Assembly (NCBI GenBank): GCA_009823505.1
Contig: VZQC01013826.1
Coordinates: 600,920-664,919, forward strand
DNA: 64,000 bases
Source: Rhizomys pruinosus
Taxonomy: Eukaryota > Chordata > Mammalia > Rodentia > Spalacidae
Direction: 5' to 3'
Part shown: positions 55,200-64,000 of the stretch, in pieces
Numbering within the stretch: position 1 is the stretch's first letter
Layout: each line of letters begins with the position of its first letter
The notes under the pieces: model-generated
Told to the model about the DNA's origin: nothing
The model's input: the letters and a program-made list of their open reading frames with translations, nothing else
The model's database searches: none
Program-made: the position numbers and the translations under genes

Positions 55200-55264
55200 G
55201 GGGTTGGAGACATGGCTCAGTCGTTAAGAGCACTGGCTGCTCTTGCAGAGGACCAGAGTTGTTT

Positions 55265-55360
55265 GGTTTTCTTTCCTTCCTTCCTTCCTTCCTTCCTTCC
55301 TTCCTTCCTTCCTTCCTTCCTTCCTCCCTCCCTCCCTCCCTCCCTCCCTCCCTCCTTTCT

Positions 55361-55392
<32 letters not shown>

Positions 55393-55399
55393 TTCTTTC
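55265..55399. repeat. (CTTC)n(CTCC)n microsatellite
   Basis: TTCC array, then CCCT, then TTTC, about 130 bp. Confidence 0.96.
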
Positions 55400-55411
55400 A
55401 TACACATCTTT

Positions 55412-55634
55412 TTTTTACCTTTTATTATATTTTTTTATGTGTATGAATGTACTGTCTGCATGTAGGTTGGTGCATCCATGTCATGCAGTGCCATGGAGGT
55501 CAGAAGAGGGTGTCGGATTCCTCTGGAACTGGAGTTCAAGATGGTTCTTAGCTGCCATGTGGGTGCTGGGAATCAAACCCGGGTCCTCTGCAAGAGCAGT
55601 TGCGCTCTTAACCACTGAGCCATCTCTCCAGCCC
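55412..55634 (-). mobile_element. B3-type SINE in the stack
   Basis: Antisense, full length. atacacatctttt before it and atatacatctttt after it look like a TSD. Confidence 0.9.
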
Positions 55635-55635
55635 C

Positions 55636-56022
55636 ATATACATCTTTTATGTGTTTGAATACATAGCCTGTATATAAGTGTACCTGTGTCATGCAATGCC
55701 GGTGGAGGACAGAAGAGGACATCAGATCCCCTGGAACTGGAGTTACAGATTGTTGTTAGCCACAATGTGGGTGCTGGGATTTGAACCCAGTCTTCTGCAA
55801 GAACAGCCCATGCTTTTTTTTTTTTTTTTTTTTTTTTTTTTGGTCTTTTCGAGACAGGGTCTCCCTGTAGCCCCAGCTGTCCCGGAACTCACTGTGTACA
55901 CCAGGCTGGCCTTGAACTCACAAAGATCTGCCTGCCTCTGCCTCCTGAGTGCTAAGATTAAAGGCATGCGCCACCATGCCTGGCCAGCCCATGCTTTTAA
56001 CTGCTGAGCCATTTCTCTGGCC
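55636..56022 (-). mobile_element. Old B3-type SINE split by B1
   Basis: Antisense parts 55636-55817 and 55985-56022 (ctgagccatttctctgg). Confidence 0.78.
55818..55984 (-). mobile_element. B1 SINE inside the old B3
   Basis: Perfect 14-bp TSD cagcccatgctttt at 55804-55817 and 55985-55998. Long T run. Confidence 0.94.
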
Positions 56023-56039
56023 CCCAGAGTTCAGTTCTT

Positions 56040-56254
56040 TTTTTTTTATTTTTTTTTTATTATTTTTTTATGTGTATGAGTGTACTGTCTGCATGTAGGT
56101 TTGTGCACCTGTGTCGTGCAATGCCACAGAGGTCAGAAGAGGGCGTCAGATTCCCCTGGAACTGGAGTTAAAAAACGGTTCTTAGCTGCTGTGTGGATGC
56201 TGGGAATTGAACCCAGGTCCTCTGCAAGAGCAGTCGGTGCTATCTCTACAGCCC
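56040..56254 (-). mobile_element. B3-type SINE in the stack
   Basis: Antisense, with a 16-bp TSD ccagagttcagttctt at 56024-56039 and 56255-56270. Confidence 0.93.
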
Positions 56255-56417
56255 CCAGAGTTCAGTTCTTAACAACCACATAACAGCTACATCATCCAAA
56301 TTCTAGTTCCAGGAGATCCAGCACCCTCTTCTGGCCTCCATGGGCATTAGACACACATGGTACATTTATATACACACAGGCAAAACACTCATACAAAATA
56401 AAAATAAAAATCTTTTT

Positions 56418-56570
56418 TTTGTTTTTTTGTTTTTTCGAGATATGGTCTCCCTGTAGCTCCAGCTGTCCTGGAACTCACTCTGTATACCAAGCTGGCCTTG
56501 AACTCACAAAGATCTGCCTGCCTCTGCCTCCTGAGTGCTAGGATTAAAGGCATGCACCTCCACACCCGGC
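56418..56570 (-). mobile_element. B1 SINE in the tail of the host B3
   Basis: 12-bp TSD aaaaatcttttt at 56406-56417 and 56571-56582. Confidence 0.93.
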
Positions 56571-56582
56571 AAAAATCTTTTT

Positions 56583-57543
56583 AAAAATTAAGAATAATTT
56601 GAAATACAAGTGAGCTCTGGGCAGGCCAGTGTTGACTAGTGACGGGAAACTTTGGTTCCTGACACCGGTGTGGTGGTAGAGAACTGATTTCTTACTATGT
56701 ATTGGTAAGATACTCCAAAAGAGTTTGGAGATTAGTGGACTAGAGGTCACGCTTCCTAAAGCCACCACACCCAAGGGTCTCCCATTAGCACCCAGCACAG
56801 GAGCTGTCGGGCCTTCCCAATCGAGGGGTTCTGGCTTTAACCTGTAGGCTATCCGAATGTATTGAGCATGTGTAGGGAGGATGATGGTGGCTTATAAAGC
56901 CCATTTAGCAGTGATACACAGGCTGGGTTGGGCCTGAGGAGAGGTAGGAGGCAGGGAGTCTAGTTAGAAGATGCTGCCGGGCCTGCGGGTGAGCGATGAG
57001 GGCAGGGTGGTGATGGGGTGGGATGGTAATGGGGATAATGGCCGGTAATGGCCATCACGGTGATTTGTTTTTTAATACATGAAAGGGATTTTTGTTTCCT
57101 GTTTTTGGTAGTCTCCATTTTAGAACCGAGTCACTCTTGATATTTTAGCTCATCTAATCAAATCAGCAAACATGTGTTGACTGTGACAGCACAGGAGGCA
57201 AGCGAGGCGCCTGCTACATTATCAATTACCGGGCAGGTTTTGTTGGGGGCACAAATGAGCCTTTGTTAGTAGCAGGCTAAAGCTGAAGAAATGGCTCCTG
57301 TGAATGGAGCCCATCTCAACGCTGCAAGGTCTTTGTGGGGTCACATCTCAGACTGCTGACCGTTCTGATTTGGAGCAGGGTGCCTAAGCGCTCTGGCAAT
57401 GATTGAGAGAGGATGGCAACAAAATAGAAATCAATGAGCCGGCACTGCCTTCCTAGCTCAGTAAAAACTGCCTCTTTCGCTTTGTTTTGATCCTCGGCTC
57501 CATTACCCTCCCGTACTTATATTTGTTTGCTTGTGTATCCTAG
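56583..57543. other. Unique 3' part of SAYSD1 intron 1
   Basis: 961 bp without SINE or simple repeat, ending in the acceptor gtatcctag at 57543. The last 450 bp are the longest clean stretch beside an exon and a candidate conserved non-coding element. Confidence 0.5.
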
Positions 57544-57870
57544 GAAGCCACACCTCAGCTCCCAGGGAGCACAGCTGTCCCTCAGCCCTCGCCCTGCCCC
57601 CAGTCCTTCCTGACCAACATCACCTTCTTGAAGGTTCTTCTCTGGTTGGTCCTGCTGGGTCTGTTTGTGGAATTGGAATTTGGCCTGGCTTATTTTGTCC
57701 TGTCTATGTTCTACTGGATGTACGTGGGCACCCGAGGTCCTGAGGAGAGAAGGGAAGGAGAGAAGAGCGCCTACTCTGTGTTCAACCCCGGCTGCGAGGC
57801 TATCCAGGGTACCCTGACTGCAGAGCAGCTGGAGCGAGAGTTACAGCTCAGGCCCCCGCAGGGCTCATAG
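57544..57870 (+). CDS. SAYSD1: SAYSD1 exon 2, coding residues 73-180 and stop
   Basis: In phase with exon 1 after acceptor cctag|GAA. A Pro/Ser-rich linker (73-92) precedes the hydrophobic core at about 99-133 (FLKVLLWLVLLGLFVELEFG and onward). This core could form one long membrane segment or a hairpin; acidic E115 and E117 sit in its middle. The family signature SAYSVFN is at residues 147-153. It is followed by NPGCEAIQGTLTAEQLEREL and a short tail, stopping at TAG 57868-57870. The C-terminal part is almost as I remember human SAYSD1, so the gene looks intact and under constraint. N97-I-T is a formal glycosylation sequon of doubtful use. No frameshift or premature stop is seen. Confidence 0.96.
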   Translation, partial: EATPQLPGSTAVPQPSPCPQSFLTNITFLKVLLWLVLLGLFVELEFGLAYFVLSMFYWMYVGTRGPEERREGEKSAYSVFNPGCEAIQGTLTAEQLERELQLRPPQGS

Positions 57871-58095
57871 GCCCTGCTCTGCGGTCACACAGCCCTCGTG
57901 CATGGATCTAGAGGGCAAAGGACGGCAGCTGGCCGGGTGGCTCTGTGACCACCACCATCTCCTTCACTTGTCCTGCATCTGCTGAGGTTTCATCTTTGAA
58001 CTCATCTTTGATTTTGGTGAAATATTCTAAAAGACACTCATCGTGGAGCTGATGTGATTTATAAAGACCGTATAAAAGAAAGGACTCCAACTTGT
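57871..58095 (+). other. SAYSD1: SAYSD1 3' UTR (end uncertain)
   Basis: Non-repetitive sequence after the stop. No AATAAA is seen in the first 250 bp; TATAAA variants at 58060-58065 and 58071-58076 are possible polyadenylation signals, but the true end is not determined. Confidence 0.45.
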
Positions 58096-58234
58096 CTCAT
58101 TATTTGAGAGGGGTGATGGTGGCCTGCCGGGGATGCTCTGGGGTGGGAGAGACCTCTGTTTTATTACCTGGCAATTTGATGGATGAATAGACACATCAAG
58201 ACTATGTTAAACATAAATTTCTCTTTAAAATTTA

Positions 58235-58353
58235 CACAGTGAGTTCTAGGCCAGCCAGGGCTACATATAAAAAAAATACTATTTATGACATTGTTTTCCT
58301 GAAAGGTTTAAGTTACAAGTTTTTATTTTATTTTATTATATTATATATTATTG

Positions 58354-58388
<35 letters not shown>

Positions 58389-58500
58389 TTGGTCTTTTTG
58401 AGACAGGGTCTCCCTGCAGCCCCAGCTGTCCTTTAACTCACTATGTACACCAGGCTGGCCTTGAACTCACAGAGATCCTCCTGCCTCTGCCTCCCGAGTG
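58235..58500 (-). mobile_element. B1 SINE with (TTA)n, next to a B1 scrap
   Basis: Short sense scrap 58240-58278 (gtgagttctaggccagcc). (TTA)n 58353-58388. Antisense B1 58389-58500, truncated at ctgcctcccgagtgc. Confidence 0.85.
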
Positions 58501-58699
58501 CATTTTGTTTTTATTTTCCTACTTTTTCAGTCATCGATGCTACTGAAATGTAAAATGTCTGTGAAGCACTTGGTTTCCATGTGCAGGGCCCCATCGACTA
58601 CTCATCACCATCTCCCATTTTCCTTTTATCTTGTCCCCACTTGGAATAGAAAGAAGAGACAAAGTCTCAACCAGGCAAAGTTGATATTGGAGATTTCTT

Positions 58700-58915
58700 T
58701 TTTTAAGATTTTATTTTAATGTGCATGAGTTTGTCTGCATGTATGTAGGTGCACCACTTATGTGCAATGCCTGCAGAGGCCAGAAGAGGGTGCCAGATCC
58801 TCTGGAACTGGAGTTACAGACAGTTGTGACCCGCCATATGGGTGCCAGAAACTGAACCCCAGTCCTCTGGTAGAATAGGAGATGCCCTTAACTGGGGAGC
58901 TGCCTTTCCAGCCCC
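58700..58915 (-). mobile_element. B3-type SINE, old
   Basis: Antisense: aatgtgcatgagtttgtctg to gctgcctttccagcccc. Confidence 0.8.
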
Positions 58916-59124
58916 AATATTGGAGATTTGATAAGTAATCAATGACATACTCAGCAAGAGACATTCTTGGGTGTGTGCAGAGGAGAAAGTCAGAAGTAGA
59001 ACTCTAGACTCAGTGCCTACCTGGGCTGTTTCCCATTACTTTTTTTTCTATGAGTTTTTTTTTTCCCCCTTGGAAGTGTTTTTAAGGCTGGCCTTAAATT
59101 CATCATGTACCCCTGATGTGGTGC

Positions 59125-59195
59125 TGGGGACTTAACCTGGGGACTTTGTACACACCAGGTAAGCACTCCACCAACTGAGCTACATTTGTAGCTGT
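59125..59195 (-). mobile_element. ID-like element
   Basis: Antisense: ctggggacttaacctgggg, aagcactccaccaactgag. Confidence 0.6.
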
Positions 59196-59434
59196 TTCTC
59201 ATTTTCTAGTGGCAACAGAGTAAGCATTCTCATTGCCTGGGGACTTCAGCAATTGGGCTGCTTCCTCTTTTGGTACAATGGTGGAGCTGGAATTTGTTGA
59301 AATCGGGGCGCACACACCAAGTCTCTGGGCCATACTGATTAGTAAATATGCTATTTTTGTCTAAACCAAGATTTTAAGTTATTGATTCCTTCAGTAAGTT
59401 TTCACTTTCAGAGTTAGGCTATTAATTCTTCAAA

Positions 59435-59643
59435 TAAATTTATTTTTAGTTTGTGTGTACAAGTGTTTTGTCTGCATGTATGTAAATGTACCCATCCTTG
59501 CAGTGCTTATGGAGGCCAGAAAAGGGTGTTGGATCCCCTGGAACTGGAGTTAAAGATGATCATTACCTGCTGTGTGGGTGCTAGGGATGGAACCTAGACC
59601 CTATGCAAAAGCTCTTAACCTCTGAACCATCTCTCTAGCCCCA
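59435..59643 (-). mobile_element. B3-type SINE, old
   Basis: Antisense: tttgtctgcatgtatgtaaa to aaccatctctctagcccc. Confidence 0.82.
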
Positions 59644-59696
59644 AGGTATTCATTCTTATATTATGAACATGACAATTTTTTAGATTTTAATTTGGG

Positions 59697-59880
59697 GGGA
59701 GAGAGGGAGAGGGAGAGGGAGAGGGAAGATGTGTGCATGCAGGTCTGCCTGGTCCAGAATAGGGCATCAGAGCCCCCGGAGCTGGAGTTACAGGTGATTC
59801 ATGAGCTGCCACATGGGTGCTGGGAACCAAACTCAGGTCCTTTGTGAGAGCAGGAAATTCTGAGGCATCTCCCCATCCTC
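59697..59880 (-). mobile_element. Old SINE with (GGGAGA)n tail
   Basis: GGGAGA hexamer array 59697-59727, then antisense gagctggagttacaggtg to ggcatctccccatcc. Confidence 0.7.
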
Positions 59881-61272
59881 TGAAATAATATTTATGAGGT
59901 ATTGTTAAGTTATAGAGACCTGTGATTGCTTCTTTTGTTGTTCCTGTTCAGTTTACTTATCAAGCCAATTCTTAGCTTCATTTAAACTTAACTCTTTTTA
60001 TTGAACGCCAGTGCCTTGCTGGTTAGACCTATTGCCAGTTGCCTGAGCATCCAGTCTACTCACCTCTTCCTGAAGGTGGTCTGTAATAATGGCTTTGCCT
60101 TCTAGGAAAAGTAAAGTGAGAACCAATTACACGCCTGGCAGGGAGGAGATGCAAGGACAGGGTGTATTTGCTGTTCTTATCAGACCATTAAGCTTTAGGT
60201 GCGGTCTTGATTTTCCGAATTTAGGCCTGTTGACCTCAACATTTCCACTTAAGGCTTGACAAGTAGCCCAGAATGAGGCTGCCATTAAAGGTGCCCTCTG
60301 TCACCAGAGAAAGAACCACAGGCCTTGGCTGTGGGGGTGGCGTGTCTGTCACAGCAGCACCTTAGAAGCAGGTTGGGATTTGTTCTTGCTATGGGCCTCC
60401 TACCTTGTCTGTCTGTAGCAACTGTTAAAGGAATGTCTGGAAGGGTCGCCCCGCAAATGACAACATTCCTGCTCTGCCCCACCTCAGGCAGGGCCACACT
60501 TAACTCCTGAGTAAAGATGGTTTGTTTCAAGTAACCCTGAAGAAGAAGAGTCCAGTTACAAGGTTCAGACACTGCAAGAATTATGTGCTGGGGGATCTTT
60601 AGCCACTCTCCCTGGACACGGCTGCTCATTTCTCCTCATTCCCATCTCAGTGGGTGTGTGGGACACTTGGGAGCCCCCAGTGGCCTGCTCCAGGCTGGCA
60701 AGTCGTTACTCAAATTCTCCTCTAGTCCTCTCATTTCTTCAGGTCAAATAACCATTGAAATGGGGCCTCTGGGACAAAGTCACTTTGAAGCAGCCTTGGC
60801 CCTTTCTGAGGGCTCCAGCGTGGGGGTGCTTTACCAAGGATGATTTAGGCATATGTTTTAGGCCACTAGGATTGCACCTTGGGTCTAGAGGTCTTGCACC
60901 ACCACCTTTTGCTTGATTTGCATAGAATAGGCTCACAACTCTGCCACAAAAAGTTGTTATACAATTGAACAGCCAATGATCTTCACTTGGGCAGAAGAAC
61001 GGAAAATCAGAATTATGTGGTCCTGTGTCCCAGTGTACTCGCTGCAGCCAATATTTGGGGGTGCCCAGGCTTAACACTGCTGGGGACACAGGGAAGAACC
61101 CCCTGCATAGAGGGGTCCAGAAGGGCCAGATGGAGGCAGGGGTGGGGTGGGATGCTGTGATGAGTCTTGCCACTAGGGGGCAGGACGGAGCTGCTGCAGC
61201 CGGCCTGGGTCCCTTCCGCTTACACTTTATCTTGAAAGCTCTCTGGCATGCTTCTCAGAACCACTTGAGCTG
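59881..61272. other. Unassigned unique intergenic sequence
   Basis: About 1.4 kb almost free of repeats, the longest such stretch here. Overlapping open frames (60285-60629 on -, 60739-61173 on -) match no family I know. Confidence 0.5.
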
Positions 61273-61297
61273 GCTTTTTTTTTTTTTTTTTTTTTTT
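61273..61297. repeat. Poly(T) run
   Basis: About 23 T with no SINE body attached. Confidence 0.95.
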
Positions 61298-61510
61298 CCT
61301 TCAGTGATTCTTTTTCACTTCAAGATTCATAGAGGAACGGCCCGCTCAGAGGTCCTGGGAAAGGGGTAGAAAGCTACCAGCAGTGATTTATTATATACAT
61401 ATTTTAAGCTAAAGCCTCAGCCCCTTGCTAGTGCTTGCAGGCAGCTGTACCGCCTCCCTCTTGCCTGAGCTTTGAGAGAGTTGGGGTGACTAGGAAGTTA
61501 CACAGCTGGC

Positions 61511-61585
61511 AGAGAAAAAAATTGGCCCCCAAGCCAAAGAAAGTGAAATTTCACTTTCTTTGGCTTGGGGGCCAATTTTTTCTCT
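61511..61585. repeat. Near-perfect palindrome, 37-38 bp arms, no spacer
   Basis: Left arm 61511-61548 and right arm 61549-61585 are reverse complements. The only difference is an A7 run on the left against T6 on the right. The centre is gtgaaa|tttcac. The arms contain ttggcccccaagccaaag. Confidence 0.97.
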
Positions 61586-61594
61586 GAAGAGCGG

Positions 61595-61960
61595 AGTAGT
61601 GTGTGTGCGCATTCATGCGCATGACTGTTGAGGGAGGAGACTGACATCACTGTGTTAGTGTACACACGTACATGGGGATGTCAGTGTCCATGTGTCCACG
61701 TGCATGTGGAGCCCAGAGATTGATATGGAGTGTCTTTCTCAGCCTTCCCACGGTATTTCTTTGAAACAATGTCTCCACTCAGCTAGGCTCCGTAATTCAG
61801 CTAGCTGGCTGGCTGGTCTGCTCCCGGGACCCCGCTGTCTCTGCTCCCTAGCTCCTGGGTTACACACAGGAACCAACTTTTTATGTGGGTGTGGAGATCT
61901 GAACTCGGGTCCTCATGCTCTGGCAGGGAGCACTTTACCAGTTAACCATCTTCCCAGCTT
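61595..61960 (-). mobile_element. Old antisense SINE, B4-like
   Basis: TG-rich tail 61597-61700, ttctttgaaacaatgtctcc, gagatctgaactcgggtcc, taaccatcttcccagctt. Confidence 0.6.
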
Positions 61961-62334
61961 GGAAGTCATTTCCATTTCTGAATTTCATACATTCCCCTCT
62001 AACCCATAGGAAACTCATTCTAGAACAATAGATAGAACTATAAACCTTTTTTCTTATACGCATGTACCTATGATAATGTTTAAATTGTACATTAGGCCCT
62101 GTAAGCCATTAGCAACACTGACAATCAAGTACAACAATCAGAACAGCACACCGTAATGAAGGTTATTTAAAACTTGTGAATTGATTTCTGGAATTTTCCA
62201 TTTAGTATGTTTTGTTCTCAGTCAACCACATAGTAAGTGGAACGGCAGCAAGAAAAACTCCAATCAAAGGGCAACCGCCGTACTGGGTAGGATTTTCACT
62301 TAATACTATTTCCTCAAGTCATAGCTTTTTTAAA
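61961..62334. other. Unassigned unique sequence
   Basis: No recognised element. Confidence 0.45.
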
Positions 62335-62565
62335 AAATTTATTTGTTTGTTTATTTATTTTCATATGTGTATGAATGTACTGTCTGCATGCAGGTTTGTG
62401 CACCTGTGTGGTGCAATGCCACGGGGAGGTCAGAAGAGGGCGTCGGATTCCCCTGGAACTGGAGTTAAAGACGGTTCTCAGCCACCATGTGGGTGCTGAG
62501 GATCGAACCTGGGTCCTCTGCAAGAGCAGTCAGCGCTCTTACCACTAGGCCATCTCTCCAGCCCC
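62335..62565 (-). mobile_element. Young B3-type SINE
   Basis: Antisense, nearly full length: tcatatgtgtatgaatgtac to gccatctctccagcccc. Confidence 0.92.
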
Positions 62566-62566
62566 A

Positions 62567-62602
62567 AAATGGTTCAGTGGTTAAGAGCACTAGCTGTTCT
62601 TT
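62567..62602 (+). mobile_element. B3 head fragment
   Basis: aaatggttcagtggttaaga then gcactagctgttc, cut off by the T run that follows. Confidence 0.7.
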
Positions 62603-62644
62603 TTTTTTTGGTCTTTTCGAGACAGGGTCTCCCTGTAGCCCCAG
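62603..62644 (-). mobile_element. B1 3' end fused to the Akr1b pseudogene
   Basis: Antisense B1 3' end with T run: cgagacagggtctccctgt, stopping at ccccag. On the minus strand it forms the A-tailed 3' end of the pseudogene. Confidence 0.82.
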
Positions 62645-63427
62645 TGACACTGTTTTGACCACAGATTTTTGGTTTGGGAGGCAACTCAGGCTGAGCATCC
62701 TCAGGTGGGTAAGAAAGGCAAAGACACACCCATTCTCCTGACACTGGTCTCCGGAGCCCACATCAAGCTAACAAATCCTCGGTGGCTGGTCTGTAAGTGC
62801 TGCATGGTGCCTAGGGACACAGGCCACACTCTACTCGCAAGGACAGACGAGGTGGGGAATACAGGTGCCAGTCACTTGGGGACTCGGAGGTCTCCACAGC
62901 TTCGCACTTTTGCATGGAAGGGGGTAGTGCTAGTGTCCAGCACAGCTCATCAAGGCCCAGACCCTCATTTCCTGTGGAGGCTGAGCAAGGTGCTCAAGTT
63001 CTTGCTGCTCAGCCTGAAGTCAAAAGTCTTGAAGTTCTCAGCAGTGCATGCTAATGTCACAGACCTGTGGTTCACCACCAAATTCTTTTGAATGGAGAAC
63101 CAGATCAGCACCTGGGCCATAGTCTTCTCGTATTTAGCTGCAGGATCCCCTGGGAAAGAAGGGGCTTCCATCTTGTCCAAGTCCTGTCAGGGGAGCTGAG
63201 GGCAAAGGCAGTGCCTTTGGGATGTGAACACTGGACCAACTTCTCAGTTAGATGAGGCTGGCACTTGATCTGGTCCACTGCAGGCTTATATTTTAAGCCG
63301 GGTTTGTTTAGGGTCCTCTCCATCAGGAGGAAGAAGTTGAGACGCCAGTTGATCTCACCAGACCCTTCATCTACCAACTGTTCCATAGTTGTCCAAGGGT
63401 CCACAAAATCGGTGTCACTGGGACAGA
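62645..63427 (-). pseudogene. Processed pseudogene of aldose reductase (Akr1b1/Akr1b3 type)
   Basis: Aldose reductase is the NADPH-dependent aldo-keto reductase of the polyol pathway. The minus strand starts inside the coding region at PSDTDFVD (about 63420), then gives [23 protein letters not shown] and ALSSPD. After a frameshift with a deletion it gives [27 protein letters not shown] and STLLSLHR. After another shift it ends RVWALMSCAGH and a PFHAKV-like end, before 3' UTR-like sequence to 62645. Roughly the last 185 of 316 codons are represented without introns. The N-terminal half of the barrel (most of the catalytic tetrad) is absent, so it cannot encode an enzyme. The match is clearest to rodent Akr1b3. 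Confidence 0.88.
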
Positions 63428-63490
63428 GAGGCAGGATGATCAGAAGTTCAAGATAATCCTCAGTTGCATGATGAGTTTGAGGGCCAGCCT
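63428..63490 (+). mobile_element. B1-like fragment
   Basis: aggcaggatgatcagaagtt, gagtttgagggccagcctg, abutting the 5' end of the pseudogene. Confidence 0.6.
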
Positions 63491-63499
63491 GGGGGTGGG

Positions 63500-63699
63500 G
63501 GGAGAGGTGTCAGTGGGCAAAGGCCATTGCTACACAGGCATGGGGACCCAAGTTCAAACTCCTAGCACCTACATGGAGAGTTGGACAACTCCAGCACTGT
63601 GGAGGGGCAGAAAGGGAGATTTCAGCCAGCTTAGGTTCAGGTGGAGAGTGATAGAGGGTGACACCTGATGTCCTTCTTTGCACACTCACCTGTATACAT

Positions 63700-63738
<39 letters not shown>

Positions 63739-63745
63739 ACACACA
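63500..63745 (+). mobile_element. B4-like SINE with (AC)n tail
   Basis: gtgtcagtgggcaaaggcc, gacccaagttcaaactcc; AC run 63699-63745. Confidence 0.65.
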
Positions 63746-64000
63746 AATTTTAAGGAGAAAGGAAGGAAAAGAAAACGAATAGAACAAAAAAGAAAAGTGT
63801 TTCTCAGCAGTGGGCTGCCTTCTAGTCCTGTGGAGCGCAGCCTCCAGCACCCACCTCGTACCCCGAGTGCCTCCTCACAGCCTCCTTGGCCTGAGCCCTT
63901 GAGTGCACTAAGGATCCTGGTGTAGATCAGAAATGTTTAACAGGAAGCAATCTTGGTGATGATTACTTCCACCCAAAGAAAGTCAGGCACGGGCTTTAGC
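63746..64000. other. Unassigned unique sequence to the window end
   Basis: No recognised element or GLP1R exon. Confidence 0.45.

Larger units (their letters stand above)
55200..56412 (+). mobile_element. Host B3-type SINE of a nested stack
   Basis: Sense head 55200-55260 (ttggagacatggctcagtc, ends ccagagtt). The body resumes at about 56271 (aacaaccacataacagc) and ends 56412. About 1 kb of other repeats is stacked between. Confidence 0.78.

Noticed and set aside
1..64000. Exons of KCNK5 or GLP1R, expected neighbours of SAYSD1
   Set aside because: No translated segment resembled either protein. The window probably ends before them.

Overview
This is a window of nuclear DNA from a muroid rodent. 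It is packed with rodent-specific retroposons: tRNA-headed SINEs of the B2/B3 type (called 'B3' below), 7SL-derived B1, the ID-plus-B1 fusion B4, ID elements, two L1 copies, LTR elements and URR1-like DNA transposons. The youngest B3 copies and the B1 3' half (which ends CAGCTGGGGCTACAGGGAGA) do not look like the mouse or rat consensus I remember. A cricetid or another non-murine muroid is therefore more likely, but I cannot name the species. Family names are from memory of rodent repeats. SINE edges are accurate to about 5-15 bases unless a target-site duplication (TSD) is quoted.

Only one protein-coding gene is convincing. SAYSD1 lies on the + strand with exon 1 coding 49334-49549, a 7,994-bp intron and exon 2 coding 57544-57870. 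It predicts a 180-residue ER membrane protein carrying the SAYSVFN signature. Its CpG-rich promoter holds two NRF1-type sites and a CRE-like site. A 5'-truncated, frameshifted processed pseudogene of aldose reductase (Akr1b family) lies on the - strand at 62645-63427. In other mammals SAYSD1 sits between KCNK5 and GLP1R; I found no exon of either here.

Layout: 1-16 kb is repeat-rich intergenic DNA, including a solo LTR inside a SINE inside a SINE and a full TSD-flanked L1 insertion. At 16.9-20.5 kb a 1,818-bp segment appears twice in direct orientation, separated by a single N, which is almost certainly an assembly artefact. At 21.1-24 kb there is a 72-bp minisatellite abutting an L1 tail, then a URR1-like element swollen by a GATA repeat. 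At 24-48 kb there are SINEs, MIR and L2 relics, simple repeats and unassigned unique DNA. At 48.4-58.1 kb is the SAYSD1 locus, whose intron carries a stack of nested SINEs. At 58-64 kb are intergenic DNA, a near-perfect 75-bp palindrome and the Akr1b pseudogene.

I see no operon, CRISPR array, phage or other novel multi-gene system. The interesting signals are structural: nested and chimeric SINEs, tandem SINE insertion at one site, the palindrome, satellites seeded in transposons and the likely false duplication.
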